From positions 79,060,159-79,124,158 of the forward strand of contig CANTUZ010000004.1 in assembly GCA_947846985.1 (NCBI GenBank): 64,000 nucleotides of DNA, written 5' to 3'. Every line of letters begins with the position of its first letter. Position 1 is the stretch's first letter. Both the position numbers and the translations under genes were made by a program. This document shows, one piece after another, positions 23,742-37,393 of this stretch. The notes under the pieces were generated by a model that worked only from the letters and a program-made list of their open reading frames with translations, ran no database searches and was not told where the DNA came from. This stretch comes from Fratercula arctica. Its lineage: Eukaryota > Chordata > Aves > Charadriiformes > Alcidae.

Positions 23742-26700
23742 GTAAGTGTGTACTCCCAGAATGGAGCACATATCAAATTCTTCTTCTAGTGAAAATGGCT
23801 GAACGTGAGCCAATAAAATAGAGTGGAGAAACTGCTCAGACAGTTTAGTGTTTTAATAATGCCTCTCCCCTTGCCTAATGCTCAGTGAAGAACAGTGCAC
23901 TTTTTTTTTTTTTTTTTTTTTAATACTGGCCAGATCCCCAAATTAAACCCTGGACCCAGCATCCTCCCTGCACATTGGCAGGCACTACGCGGCTTCAAAA
24001 CAGATGTTCCAAGAGTCGTACAGCCAGTTTTGCAGTTATTTCTCCTCTCTCTGCTCCCCCCTGCTTTTCTCACTCAAGCGTGTAATGAGTCAGTAGCTGA
24101 TGATGTTCTGACAAGGGCCCAGCTTCTCCAGGTTTCCATGGGAGTTCTATGCATAGAATATAGCTCAACACATATCCCTTACATTAGTCCTTGTTAAAAT
24201 GTGCCCAGGATAAGAGAAAAAGGGAGAACAAAGCATTTTGAGCTGCATTATGTGCTGCATCCTCTCCTGTCCCATGCTTTGTACTCATGGTGAAGGTGTA
24301 GCAAAGAATTCATCCACAGACCTCTCTCGGGTTTCGCCTTGAAACCGACGTTCTGCCATTTCTCATCAGATAGGCCCCCCACTGCAATAAAGTATATTGT
24401 TAATAAAGCCTGAAGTACTAGGCCAATCAAAATTAGCATCAGAATAAAATGACTAGGCAAAGATTTAATTTGCTTCCCGAAATCATTTAACTGTCCAGAT
24501 GTTTAGCCACAGATAATTAATATAGTCATTTGGGTTTTGAAGAATTGGCCGAAAAGAATTGTCTGGGAAAATCTAGGAAGCATTTCTTAAATGTTCAGTT
24601 CAAACCTTGGCTACAGCTGTGATGCACGGATTCATTCTAGCCCACGTTCTCTCTGAATTCCTGCCTGTTTTGTTTCTGTGGTTTTGGTTTGTTTGTTTGT
24701 GAAAAACTCTGCATTATAAAACTCCGCATTATCCTTTTCTCTGTATTGTACCTTACTCTGTATTTTCTTTTCACTTTTTCTGTTTGCTTTTCCCTTCTCC
24801 ATCCAATTCCTGGCCACTTGTTCTTCCAAGAATTCTCTAACATTCCTACATTTTTTTTTTCACTTCCTTTCACTTCCTTTTCCTCAATCCTGATTTCCTT
24901 GGCTCCCTAGGCCAGAAGCTGCTTCTTTCATGTTTACAGCGAATACTAGGCAGGAAAACACATTTTTTTCATGGTTAAAACACTAAATTACAGAATATTT
25001 ATATTTAAAAAGTTACGATTTCAAAAACCATTTCCCCTCTACAACTGCTAAAATTTTGATTGCTTTCTTAGAACCAGTGAAAATGGAGAGAGAAGAGATG
25101 TTTAACTAAAAACATCATTTCAATCTGGTTTTGGGGATAATTAATTTTACAGAGCTCAATACAAATTAGCAACTCTTACTTCACATCTACTTCAAGCCTA
25201 ATATTCAATAGAAAAGGGGAATAGACTTGTACTGTCCAGCAGGCTCTTTTCGTTAGTACACTACCTGGATGGCATCCAGTAGTGCAAGTGTGGCACAATA
25301 AATAAAACATCAAAGGAAACTACTGTCTTAACCATTTATTTTTTTTCCTTCTTTTTTAAAAAAAAGGCTGAAATCTAAGACAGGAAGAAAAAATGGGGAC
25401 ACAAGTTTATTTTGCAGGATAAGAAGATTCAAATAGAGGACGTCCCAGCAATGATGTGAATTATGAAAGATCGTATTAGCCTCTGTAGGTCATATGGTTA
25501 ACTTTGAATTACAAGCTTATATACAGCTCTCCTGGTAATCTTGTATCTCGTGGTGTCTAGAAAACTGGTGAACTTCCACAAGTTCATTGTGGAAATCATT
25601 GAACACTGGAAATCACTGAACAGTCACGACAAGTTTTTATAGGGTCTAGAAGTGGCTAAATACTGTTTACTAAAAGTAAATGCTAACTCATAGATACCTT
25701 AAAAAAGTAATCAGATTATGAAGCACGTTGGCCAAAACAGTAACAGTGAAAGAAAGACACCAAAAAAGGAAAATTTTGGGAGAATATTTTGTAGGTGTAG
25801 GAAACAGTGTTCTAATTCTTCTTTAATAACTCAAGAGAGGATGAATTTTACCTCTAACAAAGTATTGGCTGTACACTGACAGGAATAAATTTGACGCCTG
25901 GCAGCAAAAGCTCTGCTAAGATCTACTTAAGGTTTTATAAATCTATCTTGTGGTGCAGCTTTGCTATACCATAATAAAACAAAACAAAAAAAAACCCTAG
26001 ACTTCTGGCATTAAAACTAATTAGGAAGTAGAGTGAGGTTTGGGAAAGAGGCCCAGATGAGGTCAGTAAAAAGTTTCTAAATATGTAAAGGACCTAAAAA
26101 GTAAGTAATGCAATGCCAACAGTTCTTTCAAGTTTTAGCAGAAAAAAAACCTCCTCACAATCAAGTAAGTTTTATACCTTTTGAAGGCAAGTAAAAGCCA
26201 GCAACTTTTCTCAAGTTTGTATAAAATATCAGTCCCTGCTGGGCCTGTAGCAACCACACTGACGGCTTTAAGAACCTTCTAGCTTTTGATCTCGTCTCAT
26301 TCTGGACAGCTATATCAAACCACTCTGATTCAACTAATGATTACTTTTCCCCTAAACAATTTAAAGGACCGTCTGGATGTTCTCCAAATAGAATGGAATG
26401 GAGGAAGACGCAGGACTGAGAGAAACATATCAGAATGCGAAAGGGCTTAAATGATTGAAGAATAACATCCATCTTCAGAAAGATGAGTGAGGAAAACACT
26501 GTGTTGCTTTCACCTTTGAAATCTCCCCTGAATCGCACACCCACGCTGCCACCCTGTTCTGAGGACAGTCACTCCCTCGCCACGTTCTCAGTTATTTTTA
26601 AAAGTCTTCAGCTTCACTACAGTCTCCCTGGCAGACCTGAGAAGGTAAAGATTTTGGTTTATGTTCTTAAGTCTTGGAGGTTCTCGTATACTTTGCTCAT

Positions 26701-27732
26701 AGCAATGTTTACTGTGAAATATAGATTCATCTCTCATGCTGCTTCTGAAAAGGAAACATGTACCCTAGATTTATCTTCTTCTCATAAGAACAGTCCAAAG
26801 TTGTTCTTAGGAAAGCATTAAACTGTGATTACAGCCTATGCTAATTGATCACTAAGATAAAACTAAATTCAGGGCAGAGAACAGACTTAGCAATGTATGT
26901 AATTATTTAAATAATTTGTAAATCTGGCGGTCACAATCTCGGGCTTGGTTTGACCTACTTAATGTACTAGGTATGACCTACTTAAGAGTTAAATATTGGA
27001 ACAAAAGCCTGTCCCACAGTTGCATCTCTCATCTGCAATGAGAAAACCTGAGTAGAGAGCTGGAAGAGAAGCAGACTTAAAGCTTTGTGGGTCGGCCGCA
27101 GAGAGAAAGGCGTGCTGACACACACAAAGCATTAGCACTTAGGGGAAGACTTACTCATTGTACAAGTACTAATATATTACCTTAGAGGAGAAACTCTTAT
27201 ACTGGTAAGCACAACCTCTCATAAGTCATTTATTGGAAGGAGTACGAGTAAATATGCAACAGTGTAAGAATAGCTCAGTCTGTAGCAATGAGAAAGAAGA
27301 GAATGACTAAACAATGATCTCTGAGAACAAAGCAAAGCTAAAAAAGGAATATTAACTGCGTGCCTTGGCCATTAATTTCCAAAACTACTGCTCCTCAAGG
27401 AGATATATTTTAGAAAGCTGTTTGTGGAAACTGCACCATTTTTTCTTCCTGTGCTGATCTATAGAGTTTTTATTCAAAATATGCAAAGCAAGAAAGAAGA
27501 TCAGATCAAAATCTAGAATGTTTCTTTCACATCAACTTCAATTCTTGGTTCATAACACTAAATCTCTCTTCACCATATATTCATTCTCAGTCTCTCTCTA
27601 AGCCCTGCGGAAGGGTTAGAATTCCTGGAGCTGGGAGGAACATTATGCCTTTAGAAAAAGACTCGTAAAATGCTACAACCAGGAAAGAAAGAATTAGAAA
27701 AATAAACAGTCTGAAATGATTTGGTGCTGGCT
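23742..27732. other. Unique AT-rich non-coding DNA
   Basis: No gene found. A T run lies at 23901-23921. Two 16-base near-copies containing CT(C/G)CATTAT occur around 24702-24733, and a 17-base tandem pair starting GGAAATCA around 25595-25628. An open frame at 26483-26821 (plus, 112 codons) has no splice or domain support. Confidence 0.55.
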
Positions 27733-27784
27733 GAATGGGGGTCTTCGATTTACAACATGAATGAGGGTCTTCTATTTACAACTG
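27733..27784. repeat. Two-copy 26-bp tandem repeat
   Basis: GAATG(G/A)GGGTCTTC starts both copies (27733 and 27759), which then share ATTTACAAC. It lies about 90 bases before a strong acceptor-like site. Confidence 0.8.
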
Positions 27785-30073
27785 TTTTTTTTTTCAGAGA
27801 CGTTTATTTCTCTAGACACTGTGTTCTAGTTTGTCTCTTTGTTTGTTTGTTCTTTTGTTTGTTTCTTTTCACAGATGATATTTATTATTGATTGGAAAGA
27901 TAAGGTTCTTAATGACAAACAAACCAATGAAATCCTAAAGTCAACAGCTGACGGAAATGAACAAGTACAACACCATGAATATATGAATAACAATCGGAGC
28001 CCTTATGTAGGGTTAGATTCTCTCACACGCTCAAGCTCAGGAAATGTGTGATTACGCCTCTCTAAGAACGGCCAAGCAACCTCAGCAGCAATTTCTAGAA
28101 CTCTTTCTAAGTATTAAGTTAATGGGAAGTAAGTACTCACGTACTTTTTCCCATCTGGCAAATAAAGACAAGTTGTCCAGGGACCTTCCAGCCGGTCACT
28201 CTAAAGATGTTCGTGAAATTTCAGATGGATCCCAGTGAAACCTGGCACTCATCAAACATGGTGCTTTTTTCCTATAGGGCCCGTACTTACCATACTTTCC
28301 CAACATCCTTTATTATTGCCCCCTAATAAGCCCAATTATTTATGAATTAATGTGAAGGTGCTTTAAAATTCACAGGATTTAGCCTTAGGATTTGGCATTC
28401 CATTGTTATTTTAATTCATTCCCACTGCCGTTTTGAAGGTTTCTATTTTTTTTTCACTGTGCCTTTTGCAGCAATGGTATTACCATTAATCTTGTAAAAT
28501 TTACTTTGTATTTACCTTGTTTGTCTTTCTAGCTCCACGGTATTTGATTATGTCACAGTATGTATATGTTTATATTTAATAGTGTATGTGGAGGGAGATA
28601 AAATATGGTTTTCTCATAATTTTTCAGCCTTCATTACATTTCCTATGTTACTAAATCATTTTGAAATTCTAATAGGATTACTGCTGGTTGTGTTACTGCT
28701 CAAAAGTGAGAAATTATTGTTAACTTTAAGTCAGCCTATATCTATCAGAACAGGCTTTAAATTCCAAAACATGCAAAGATTTTCAGCAAAATTACTGATT
28801 TTAAAATTGCACAACAAAATAGAGAAAAGGAAAACTCAGTTACTGTAGAGCTTTCAGTGCCCTGAGCTAGTTTTCACTGAAGTTATCTCAAAAAATGTAT
28901 CTGGAGTTGCTCCAAATATTGCAAGTAATTACTCTTTTAGTACTGCCTCACAATATGTTATGATGTGAATGTTGTGACAAGCCATTGAGGGTCACAGCAA
29001 GAATATATATTTTTTAAAAAAATGACTGTAATATTTACAGTGTGTCTTTTAGGCAGAATGCTGCAATTAGAGGATAACCCTAAAATTCTTGGTAAGGGAC
29101 TTATATGAAAAAACATCTTTCCTTGCTCAACGTTCAAACTGATTTTAAAAGCAGAGCTTTGACTCACAAAGCATTTGTCTTGCTACTCCTCTGAATTACT
29201 ACGGCACTTAAGAACCAACCAACCAAAAAAACAACCAAAAGGACTTGAGCTGAGTTTTCTGACCTCAATCTGGCCAAATATACCCCAAAGCAAACTTGAA
29301 AAATGTTAAAGCGGCACTTGCACAAGTCACGTCCGCACAACCAATTAGTACATGTCGCTTTAAAAACTTCAGTCATACCTTGTGATATCCTTGGCCAGAC
29401 ACACGTCCATTTTAAAATGAAACCGAGGGGCTTTTTTCCTCTCTGCTCAAAAGTTTTATTTTAGCCACTCACCCCAGCAGTGAGGAAACAACACCTCGCC
29501 CTCCTTAGGCAAGGTTGTCCAACAAACTCAGCCAAAGCTTTACACACCCTCATTTGTGAGGCACCTTCCTTATAACTTTTACTCCGTCTCTCCCAAATCT
29601 TGCTGGAGCGCATATACTCTGTCCCCGCTACACATTCATTAATTTACACGCCCTCGCTATAAGACAGTTTAAACGTTCCTCTGACAGCATAGCTTAATGC
29701 ATACCTACTGGATGAAAAAAACCCCCACATTTCTTAATCTTAGCAAAGCCATCAAAAGGACACTCTTTGCTGGGATAAATCTCACCCTAAGTCAGTTGAG
29801 CTAGTTCACAAAACACAGGTCTAAAAAGGTCAATATGAAGTTCAGCTCAAAACCTTTAAGCTCTTGAGCAGCGTGTAGGTTTGGCTTTGCCCTTTGGCTC
29901 CGCAGTCAGCAGCCAAAGACTCACACCCTTCCTCTCTACAAAATCTGGATACCAATTCTTGGACAACGGTATCATGATCAATGAGATCAAAAGAAATGAA
30001 AAAAAACCCACCAAAAACAACTAGGAGATGGGTTTCTCAACTCAAATGATGGTGTAGATATTTCTATTTCATG
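27785..30073. other. Unique non-coding DNA with one candidate exon
   Basis: A strong polypyrimidine/ACAG acceptor-like site ends at 27874 and an open frame runs on to a TGA at 28049-28051 (see findings). A conserved-looking AT-rich patch lies at about 28290-28450. No transposon is recognised before 30074. Confidence 0.5.
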
Positions 30074-30377
30074 AGGAGGGACTCTTCATCAGGGACTGGA
30101 GCCATGGGATGAGGGGGAACGGTTTTAAACTGGAAGAGGGGAGATTTAGATGAGATCTGAGGCAGAAATTCTTGGCTGTGAGGGGGGTGAGCCCCTGGCC
30201 CAGGTTGCCCAGAGAAGCTGTGGCTGCCCCATCCCTGGAGGGGTTCAAGGCCAGGTTGGACGGGGCTTGGAGCAACCTGGGCTGGTGGGAGGTGTCCCTG
30301 CCCAGGGCAGGGGGTGGCACTGGGTGGGCTTTAAGGTCCCTTCCAACATAAGGCATTCTGTGATTCTCTGATTCTAT
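30074..30377 (+). mobile_element. CR1 LINE, 5'-truncated 3' tail
   Basis: Plus-oriented CR1 3' UTR of about 300 bases. It begins near GAGGGACTCTTCATCAGGG and ends with CATTCTGTGATTCTCTGATT. It is the same subfamily as the minus-strand copy at 23.4 kb and lies inverted relative to it, 6.3 kb away. Confidence 0.95.
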
Positions 30378-33215
30378 TTCCTAATAAAGATTCTGAAAAA
30401 GATCTTAGGCTGGGTGCAAACTGCCCTTCTATTCCAGTAAGCGCTTACGGCAGATCACTTACAGCTTTCAGGTGAAACTAACTCCAGCACCATCAATCTT
30501 CATACCAGCAACACTAATCTCTACTTCATTAGAAGGAAGACATACCTTTTTTCTACTTCAGAAAGACATGTCTTTATATCCCTATAAATACATTTTCGAA
30601 AGTGTGTATTTGTTATGATCAGTTTCAATAAAACTCCACTTTCCTTCTGTTTTCATACATCATTTTCAAGATGCTGGAGTATTGATTAGGGAACAGGAGC
30701 TTATTCTTGTATTGTACGCAGTCAATTCGGAATGGTTTCTCTGTAATGCCACAATAGTATTTGATAAAACAAGAACGTTTAGAACTGGTGATACCAAAAA
30801 AATCAAGAAATTTTAGTGTATTAGCTTCTGATAATATGTAGAACATTTTGGGTTACAAAGAAATACAAAACTGGAACTATTAACATGAATAAGCTGTACA
30901 AAGGCAATCTATTCACCAAATAATTCTGAACCTGTTCCTACCCAGATCAAGAGCAATTCCCCATTCGTAGTTTGTGCTGTGAATTTAGTATTTGAATTTG
31001 TAGTATGTTAGTTGGCATTAGGGCAAAGGCCTTTTTGTACTCAAGTCAGATAACATGTTCAGAGGCGTTTTTAATATAAATATATTCTCTTAATGTGGTG
31101 GAATAAGAAAGAAGAATATCTCTAAATCACTCATATAATGATTTGGTAATTTTTTTTCAGGAGTAAAAAAAGAAAAATATTATGTTATTTTAAAAACACA
31201 AATTTAAAATATATTGTTTACATATATACAATATATTATTCATTAGACCTACATTAGTATTGTATGTGCAATAGAGGTCTTAAGGTAGATTTGGCCCATT
31301 GCTTTTTTTCAGTTACTCAATGGAAAAAGCAATTTATTTTCATAAGATTCAGCTGATACCGAAGTTTTATTTTAAAATATTGATTTTTGGACCTGCAATA
31401 TATTTTACCGTCAGAAATTAAGAACAATCCCATGGAACAAGTACAAGCCTGCTTAGATATGGAGAGATATGGTTATATATGAATAGATACGAGACTGGTT
31501 TCAAGCAATTCCACTGATTCTAACAAATAGCTACTGCATCCTCTTAGTTGCACTGGGTTGTTGAGTAAACCGGGCCCTTCTCAAGCTCTTACATGATGAA
31601 GAGAAAATGGGATGGTTCCAATACATAGAGAAGATATAAGCCAAACTTAAACTTAATGTTAGGAAGTCTAAAGTCAGGGACATTAGTGACAGAGTTCATC
31701 CTCCTGGTTAGAAGGGTAGCAATGCCACACTAAGAATAAAACACTATTTTTTTCTACAATAGTACTATAACCTGAAAGAAATGGAAAATCTATTTTTTTG
31801 ATCTTTTTCTGTGATAAGGTGTCATGGTAACTATGATAAGCAATTACATATGTACAGGTAATTTACTTCTTACAATGCCTGGGATTCTGTGCTCTTCAAA
31901 CTGTTTTTGGTAATTGTAAACAAATGCCTAACATACACTTAGACAACAAAAAAAGTCTTCTCTTTGCAAATCGCTGAAATGTAGCAGTCGTTTATTTCAC
32001 TTTGTGGAACTGTATTGCGCTTTCTGGAAAGACAGGGTCAATCTTTCAGAGCTGAAAAATGTAATTCACAAATTTATTAGCAAAAGAACTTACTGCAAAA
32101 ACTCCTCCTAGAGACATTAAAAGTGCTACAAGTAGGAAAAAAAAAATCTTAAGTTTTAGAGCTACTCTTTAATGAAAAATAGTTTAACTTTGAATATTTT
32201 ATTCATTTATTTTCAATTTGGTCATTTCAAAAACCTGCTCCATTCTCTGATTCCACTGCAGAATTTCACTGAAGATCAATTTGCTTTTCTTTTTTTCTGT
32301 CATCTCACCCTAGCTTGTAATTTGTTATCATCAGTGAACAGGATTCTTCCCTTTCTAATTCTCCAGAAAAAAAGCATTTGACAGAACCTAAAGTAGAATT
32401 TTATTTAGCAGGTGGGAATCCTTGAAGGATGGACTTTCTGAGCTGAGCTGATTCACTGTCGAGCAAAATAATTTAGTGCCACCGTTGTGGCAAAATTACG
32501 ACTACACTGAAGTTTATCAATACTTGCCGTCACATAATTGTACAGCTCCAATACAGGAAAATGTGTGGCACAGCTGGTTCACCTCTGCTCGCTGCCTCTT
32601 GCTCTCAGGGTTTGATGAATAAACTAAAACAAGGCAAAAGAATGTAACAGAGGATATCGGGTGGTAGGGTACCTTTCTATTTCTTCTTTGGACAGACGTC
32701 GATATGAATACTAATGAGCAAGCAGAGCACTCGTGTTTCACAATAAACAAGGTTGAAAAAAAAGGTTGCGACTAAGGCAGTGCATAGCCGGTTTTATTTT
32801 CAACTCTATGTTTTTCTTGTGTCATCTATGTAATTTTAAATTTATCTTCCACCTGAATTATGCAGGCTATTTGCCATACAAAATTGATATTATCATTTAA
32901 TCTTATCTCGCTATTCATTTGTAAAGTGCCTATAAAAATGGCTCCTAAGTGCAGGACTGGGGAGATCAATGATATAATAAGCAGAATAAACCATATTTCA
33001 ATAAATCTCTTATTCTACAGAAAACTGCCTTTGCTTTCACTGTACACTGAAAATTAAAATCTAATTTCTGACTTCTGTACCTTAAAATGATACTTCCATA
33101 TGTGTTAGGGATGTCTTTTCTTGGGTATCAGAGTACAGCAGCAAGAGAATATTAACCAAAGAAAGATATAAAATAAGAAAAAATAAAAATAAAATAAAAC
33201 CTATATTCAATTATG
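30378..33215. other. Unique AT-rich non-coding DNA
   Basis: No gene or transposon tail recognised. The sequence is very AT-rich around 31140-31260. AAAT-rich simple sequence lies at about 33176-33200. Confidence 0.6.
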
Positions 33216-33232
33216 CACACACACACACACAC
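33216..33232. repeat. (CA)n microsatellite
   Basis: Eight to nine CA units, then CTCACA. It is short and probably only weakly variable. Confidence 0.9.
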
Positions 33233-34980
33233 TCACATACCCCAATATGAACACAGAATAATTCACAGAACATGTAATGTGCAGAAGATGGGCTAAGTAA
33301 CTCATAATTGCCTAAAAATAGTATTTTTGAACTATGCATTTAGAGGAAGAAGATAAACCAGAAGCAAGGCAGAATTTCGTACCCAGCACTAATTTTAAAA
33401 GTGAAATATTTTTCTACATGGCACTCATTTTGAAGATTACTGATTTTCTACTCAGCAACGCATCTTGTTTCTTTTTTCTGTGTACAAATTATGAGCAAAT
33501 GTGCTCCTATTTGAATTTTTGGAATCTTTTAGTAACTACACCATTACCAACCCAGTTAATGCGTTCGTTGTATATTGAGTATTCTCTACAAATATCATTG
33601 GAAATATTCATTTTTGGTATTATGTTGGTTGTTCAGCTGAGCTAGACAGAATTTTTTCTGGGCTTGTTCTGGATGACTTTCAAAGCAGCAGAGAGTTCAG
33701 AACAACTCAATGAAGTTTTGAGAGTAAAAGCTGTGCATGCGTGTACGTATGTCCACGTCTGCATTCACATGGTGTGAACGTTGTTTTTTCACAGCCATTC
33801 TTGTGACCAAAATGTCATTCATATCTTACCTTTGTAAAAACAAAGGTTATCAGAATAAGTACTTACTGTTTTGGCAGTTCTGATGTTTTAGTATCTTCAT
33901 AATATGATACATATGTCATTTCCTCAAATTCAATAAATATTGAAGTGCAGTTCCCAATTTTCCTTCTCTACATATGCTGGTTGTGCAAACCATGCTATGA
34001 GGACAGTTCTTCCCAAAATATATCTTACTATCTTTTTTTTTTATTATTTTTTGATGTTTTTAAATTATTGAATTTTAAAAAAAGAATCGAGAATTATATG
34101 CTATCTTCATAATCAAAAAGCAATTCTTTAAATTGCTTCCGCCCACAAATGGCTACTTCACAACCTGTGCCTTTTTCCCTGAGTTTGACAATGCTTTTGA
34201 TATCGTTCTGTCATTCTCCCAGGCATGAAGACAGCAACACTGTTTACATTTAGCATGAAATTCACACCTACAGAAAAGCACAGACTGTGCAAAGCAGGAT
34301 TTAGGTGGGCGGTAATTAATATAGCTGGATAGGGTTTAGTCTGTATGTAATGGGAAATTATCTTTTAATGGAGACATAGAGACTGTTGTAGCCTACCTTG
34401 ACAGGCGTGCTGGTTTTTTTCCTAGATTGCTTTTATCCCAACTTGGAATTCTGTAAATGCATTTTCATGGTGACTGCTTTGTCTCTTAGCATTGGAGAGC
34501 TTTTGTCTGCCCAGAAAAAAATTTCCATGCAGTAGCGTTCTTTTCATGTTAGGAGGCCACATCTGCTAGGCAAAGCACGCGATAGTGACTGTGTATTAGT
34601 GACAGGCACTAAACCTGTAGAAAACAAAGTGAGGACAAGCAGAGGACTGAGACGCTGCTCTGAAGTGTCTCAAGGGCTGAAAATGGTGAACTTAAGCATT
34701 TTGCAGGATTTCTACAGGATTCTGGAAGATGCTTAGTACCACTTTGGATGTATCTATAGGGTCTTTGAAAGCTGATTCTTGAGATAGGACTCAAGTTTCT
34801 GAAGCCAAGTGGTTAAATCTAATCATGCTACCTGGTGTAACGAACCTCAGCATGAACAAGTTACCACCATTGTGTTGTCGACCTGGCTTGGTAATACGCG
34901 CCTCACTCCTTAATAAGGTAAATGGGAAGGACAACATGGAGGTATTTTAGAGAATCCATTAGTTTAAGCTCAAGTATTTT
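33233..34980. other. Unique AT-rich non-coding DNA
   Basis: No gene, RNA or repeat tail recognised. AT-rich low-complexity sequence lies at about 34020-34090. Confidence 0.6.
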
Positions 34981-35206
34981 AGGCTGGACATTAAGAAAAA
35001 ATTCTTCACAGAAAGAGTGGTCAGACACTGGAACAGGCTGCCCAGGGAGGTGGTGGAGTCACCATCCCTGAATGTGTTTAAGAGTCGTTTAGATGTGATG
35101 TTGGGGGATATGGTGTAGGGGAGAACTTTGTAGAGTGGAGTTGATGGTTGGACTTGATGATCCCAAGGGTATCTTCCAACTTGAATGATTCTATGATTCT
35201 ATGATT
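34981..35206 (+). mobile_element. CR1 LINE, 5'-truncated 3' tail (older subfamily)
   Basis: Plus-oriented tail. It begins GGCTGGACATTAAGAAAAAA, passes through CTGGAACAGGCTGCCCAGGG, and ends with CTTCCAACTTGAATG and two ATTCTATG units. Its 3' UTR (GTTGATGGTTGGACTTGATG) differs from the 23.4/30.1/49.4/60.0 kb copies, so it belongs to another CR1 subfamily. No intact protein. Confidence 0.95.
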
Positions 35207-36324
35207 ATCTTTTGTCACAAGATTACTGAAATATGTAAGCTAGTGCCATTTTTTCTTCCAAGAAGATCTGCAGTACCGATGAGAATTTCCATCAACACAG
35301 CAAGAACTTACAGAAAACTGGGAACCAAATCTGGACCCCAAAAGTCCTAAGAGGCTGCAGTTCATAATGTTGCAGCTGATATTCTATCGTCTCTTCTTTT
35401 GGAGAGCTAGCAAAATTCATCTTTTCGTGAGTCATTCTATTCAGAATGAGAAAATGATGATTGAGTCAGGCATTACTCTCTTGATGAAATCCTCTTTACA
35501 GATAAAGTTTTGATTCCCTGAACACAGCAGAAATCAAACAATAAAGCAAAGTACTTTTGTCCATGCTCTGAGGTCTTTTTAGGTAGTATGTGCCTAAAAA
35601 CTCTTCAGCTTCCTTTTTGGCTCAGGGCAAAGCTATCTTTTCTTCATTGCTCTGTGTGTATTTCTCAGAAAGCTACACCCACTCAGTCTTTAATCTCCAT
35701 ATTCCTGTTCTCCAAGTTGTTTTCTTTGTGCCCAGGTACCAATGGTGTGGCATATTGTAAGCAAAACCGTTATTGTGATAGGATTTAGTGTGTGGTATTG
35801 CAAGCATGTCTAGGGAGGGCAATGCACCATGTCACGAGGGCAGGAAGTAATTAATTTGACTTTGCCATTTAACCAGCACCTCGTGACTTATGTCTTCAGG
35901 CAAAGCACTGTCCAAAAAAAGCATCTTCATTCCCTAGGTAAGCTCTTCTTTGGGCAGAGCTGTGTTCTTGAGGTGGAATTACTTAGTGATTTAACTATGT
36001 TCTTACTTATCCTGTCTTAGATGAAAGGTGGTGATTACAGCTGTCAGGGTGAGTGAGGTCTTACCTAAACATAGTAAGGATGAGCGACAATTTGGCGGCA
36101 GATAGCTCATTAACACAGAACAACATTTTCTTGTACACAAGCTGGTGCTGAGTTTCTTCCTAAAGGATTTTCTCCATCTATGTCAAGGCACTTTTCTTGC
36201 ACATCCAAACTACGAGTCCTGAGGATCGTGAGAGCACCGATATCCCTTGTTTAAATTTGGTACATGAAATTTACTTCAATATGACAGTTTTCACCTTTAT
36301 TTTCTCTTGATAAATATTTATAAG
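35207..36324. other. Unique non-coding DNA with one weak candidate exon
   Basis: A segment at 35877-35937 has an acceptor-like TTAACCAG before it and the donor CTAG/GTAAGC after it, and stays open in one frame (see findings). Otherwise nothing recognised. Confidence 0.5.
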
Positions 36325-36700
36325 TCATAGAATCATAGAATACCAGGTTGGAAGGAACCTCAAGGATCACCTAGTTCAACCTTTCTTGGCAGAAGCATGA
36401 TCTATACAAGATGGCCCAGCACCCCGTCCAGCTGAATATTAAAGTACCTGATGTTGGGGAATCCATCACTCCCCTGGGGAGATTATTCCAAGGGCTGACT
36501 GTTCTCATTGTCAAAAATTGTCCTCTTGTGTCCAATTGGAATCTCCCCAGGAACAACTTGTACCTGTTACACCTCATCTTTTCCACATGACTCCTTGTAA
36601 AAAGGCAGTCTCCACCTTCTTTGTAGCCACCCTTGAAACACTGGAACATGGTGATAAGGTCTCCCTGAAGCCTTCTTAAGGCTGAGCAAACCCAGTTCTC

Positions 36701-37372
36701 TCAGCCTTTCCTTATATGCAGGCTGCCCAGTCCTTTGATCATCTTGGTGGCCCTTCTCTGGATCCTCTCCAGCTTCTCCACATCCTTCTTGTATAGCAGG
36801 GACCAAAACTGAACAAGGATTCCAGGTGTGGCCTGACCAGCGCTGAGCAGTAGGATAATGACTTCTTTATCTCTCCTGGTGATGCCCTTGTTGATGCAAC
36901 CCAGCAGCCCATTGGCTTTCTTTGCCGCAGCAGCCCACTGTTCATTCACATTGAGCCTGTTGTCCACCAGGACCCACAGGTCCCTTTCTGCAGACCTGCT
37001 CCCCAGCTGTGTAAATCCCAGCCTGTGCTGCACTCCTGCATTATGTTTTCCCAGGTGCAAGACCTTACTCTTATCCTTGTTGAACTTCATGAGATCCTTG
37101 TTAACCCACTCTTCCAGCCTCTCCAGGTCTTCCTGCAGGGTGGCTCTGCCTTCTGAAATGTCCACTTCCCCACTCAGTTTGGTGTCATCAGCAAACCTCA
37201 TCAGGGTGCAGTTGATCTCATCATCCAGATCACTTATGAAGAGACTAAACAGCGTTGGGTCCACTACCAATCCCTGGGGGACCCCATTTGTGACAGGTTC
37301 CCAGTTTGAAAAGGAACTATTGACTGCCCCGGTCTGGGAGTGACCTGTCAGCCAGTTCCCCACCCACTGCAC
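36701..37372 (-). pseudogene. CR1 ORF2 fragment, second half of reverse transcriptase and thumb
   Basis: The longest open frame in the window, 223 codons. It starts in QWVGNWLTGHSQ and has VPQG (residues 31-34), motif C as FADDTK (60-65) with both catalytic aspartates kept, KSKVLHLG (101-108) and the thumb/C-terminal string LERIQRRATKM (201-211). The following ORF2 sequence (KERLRELGLLSLKK) continues in a different frame, so a frameshift ends this piece. Such length in a dead element is compatible with a moderate age. Confidence 0.93.
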
Positions 37373-37393
37373 AGACCTAACACACCAGTTCCT

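Noticed and set aside
23901..24197. T run with a 100-codon frame after it, as a reversed processed pseudogene
   Set aside because: The sequence on the minus strand before the A run matches no mRNA I know and has no poly(A) signal at the right place.
29640..29720. Sequence reminiscent of a mitochondrial insertion (AGCTTAATGCATACC)
   Set aside because: The resemblance is limited to a dozen bases and does not extend to any mitochondrial tRNA or rRNA I could place.
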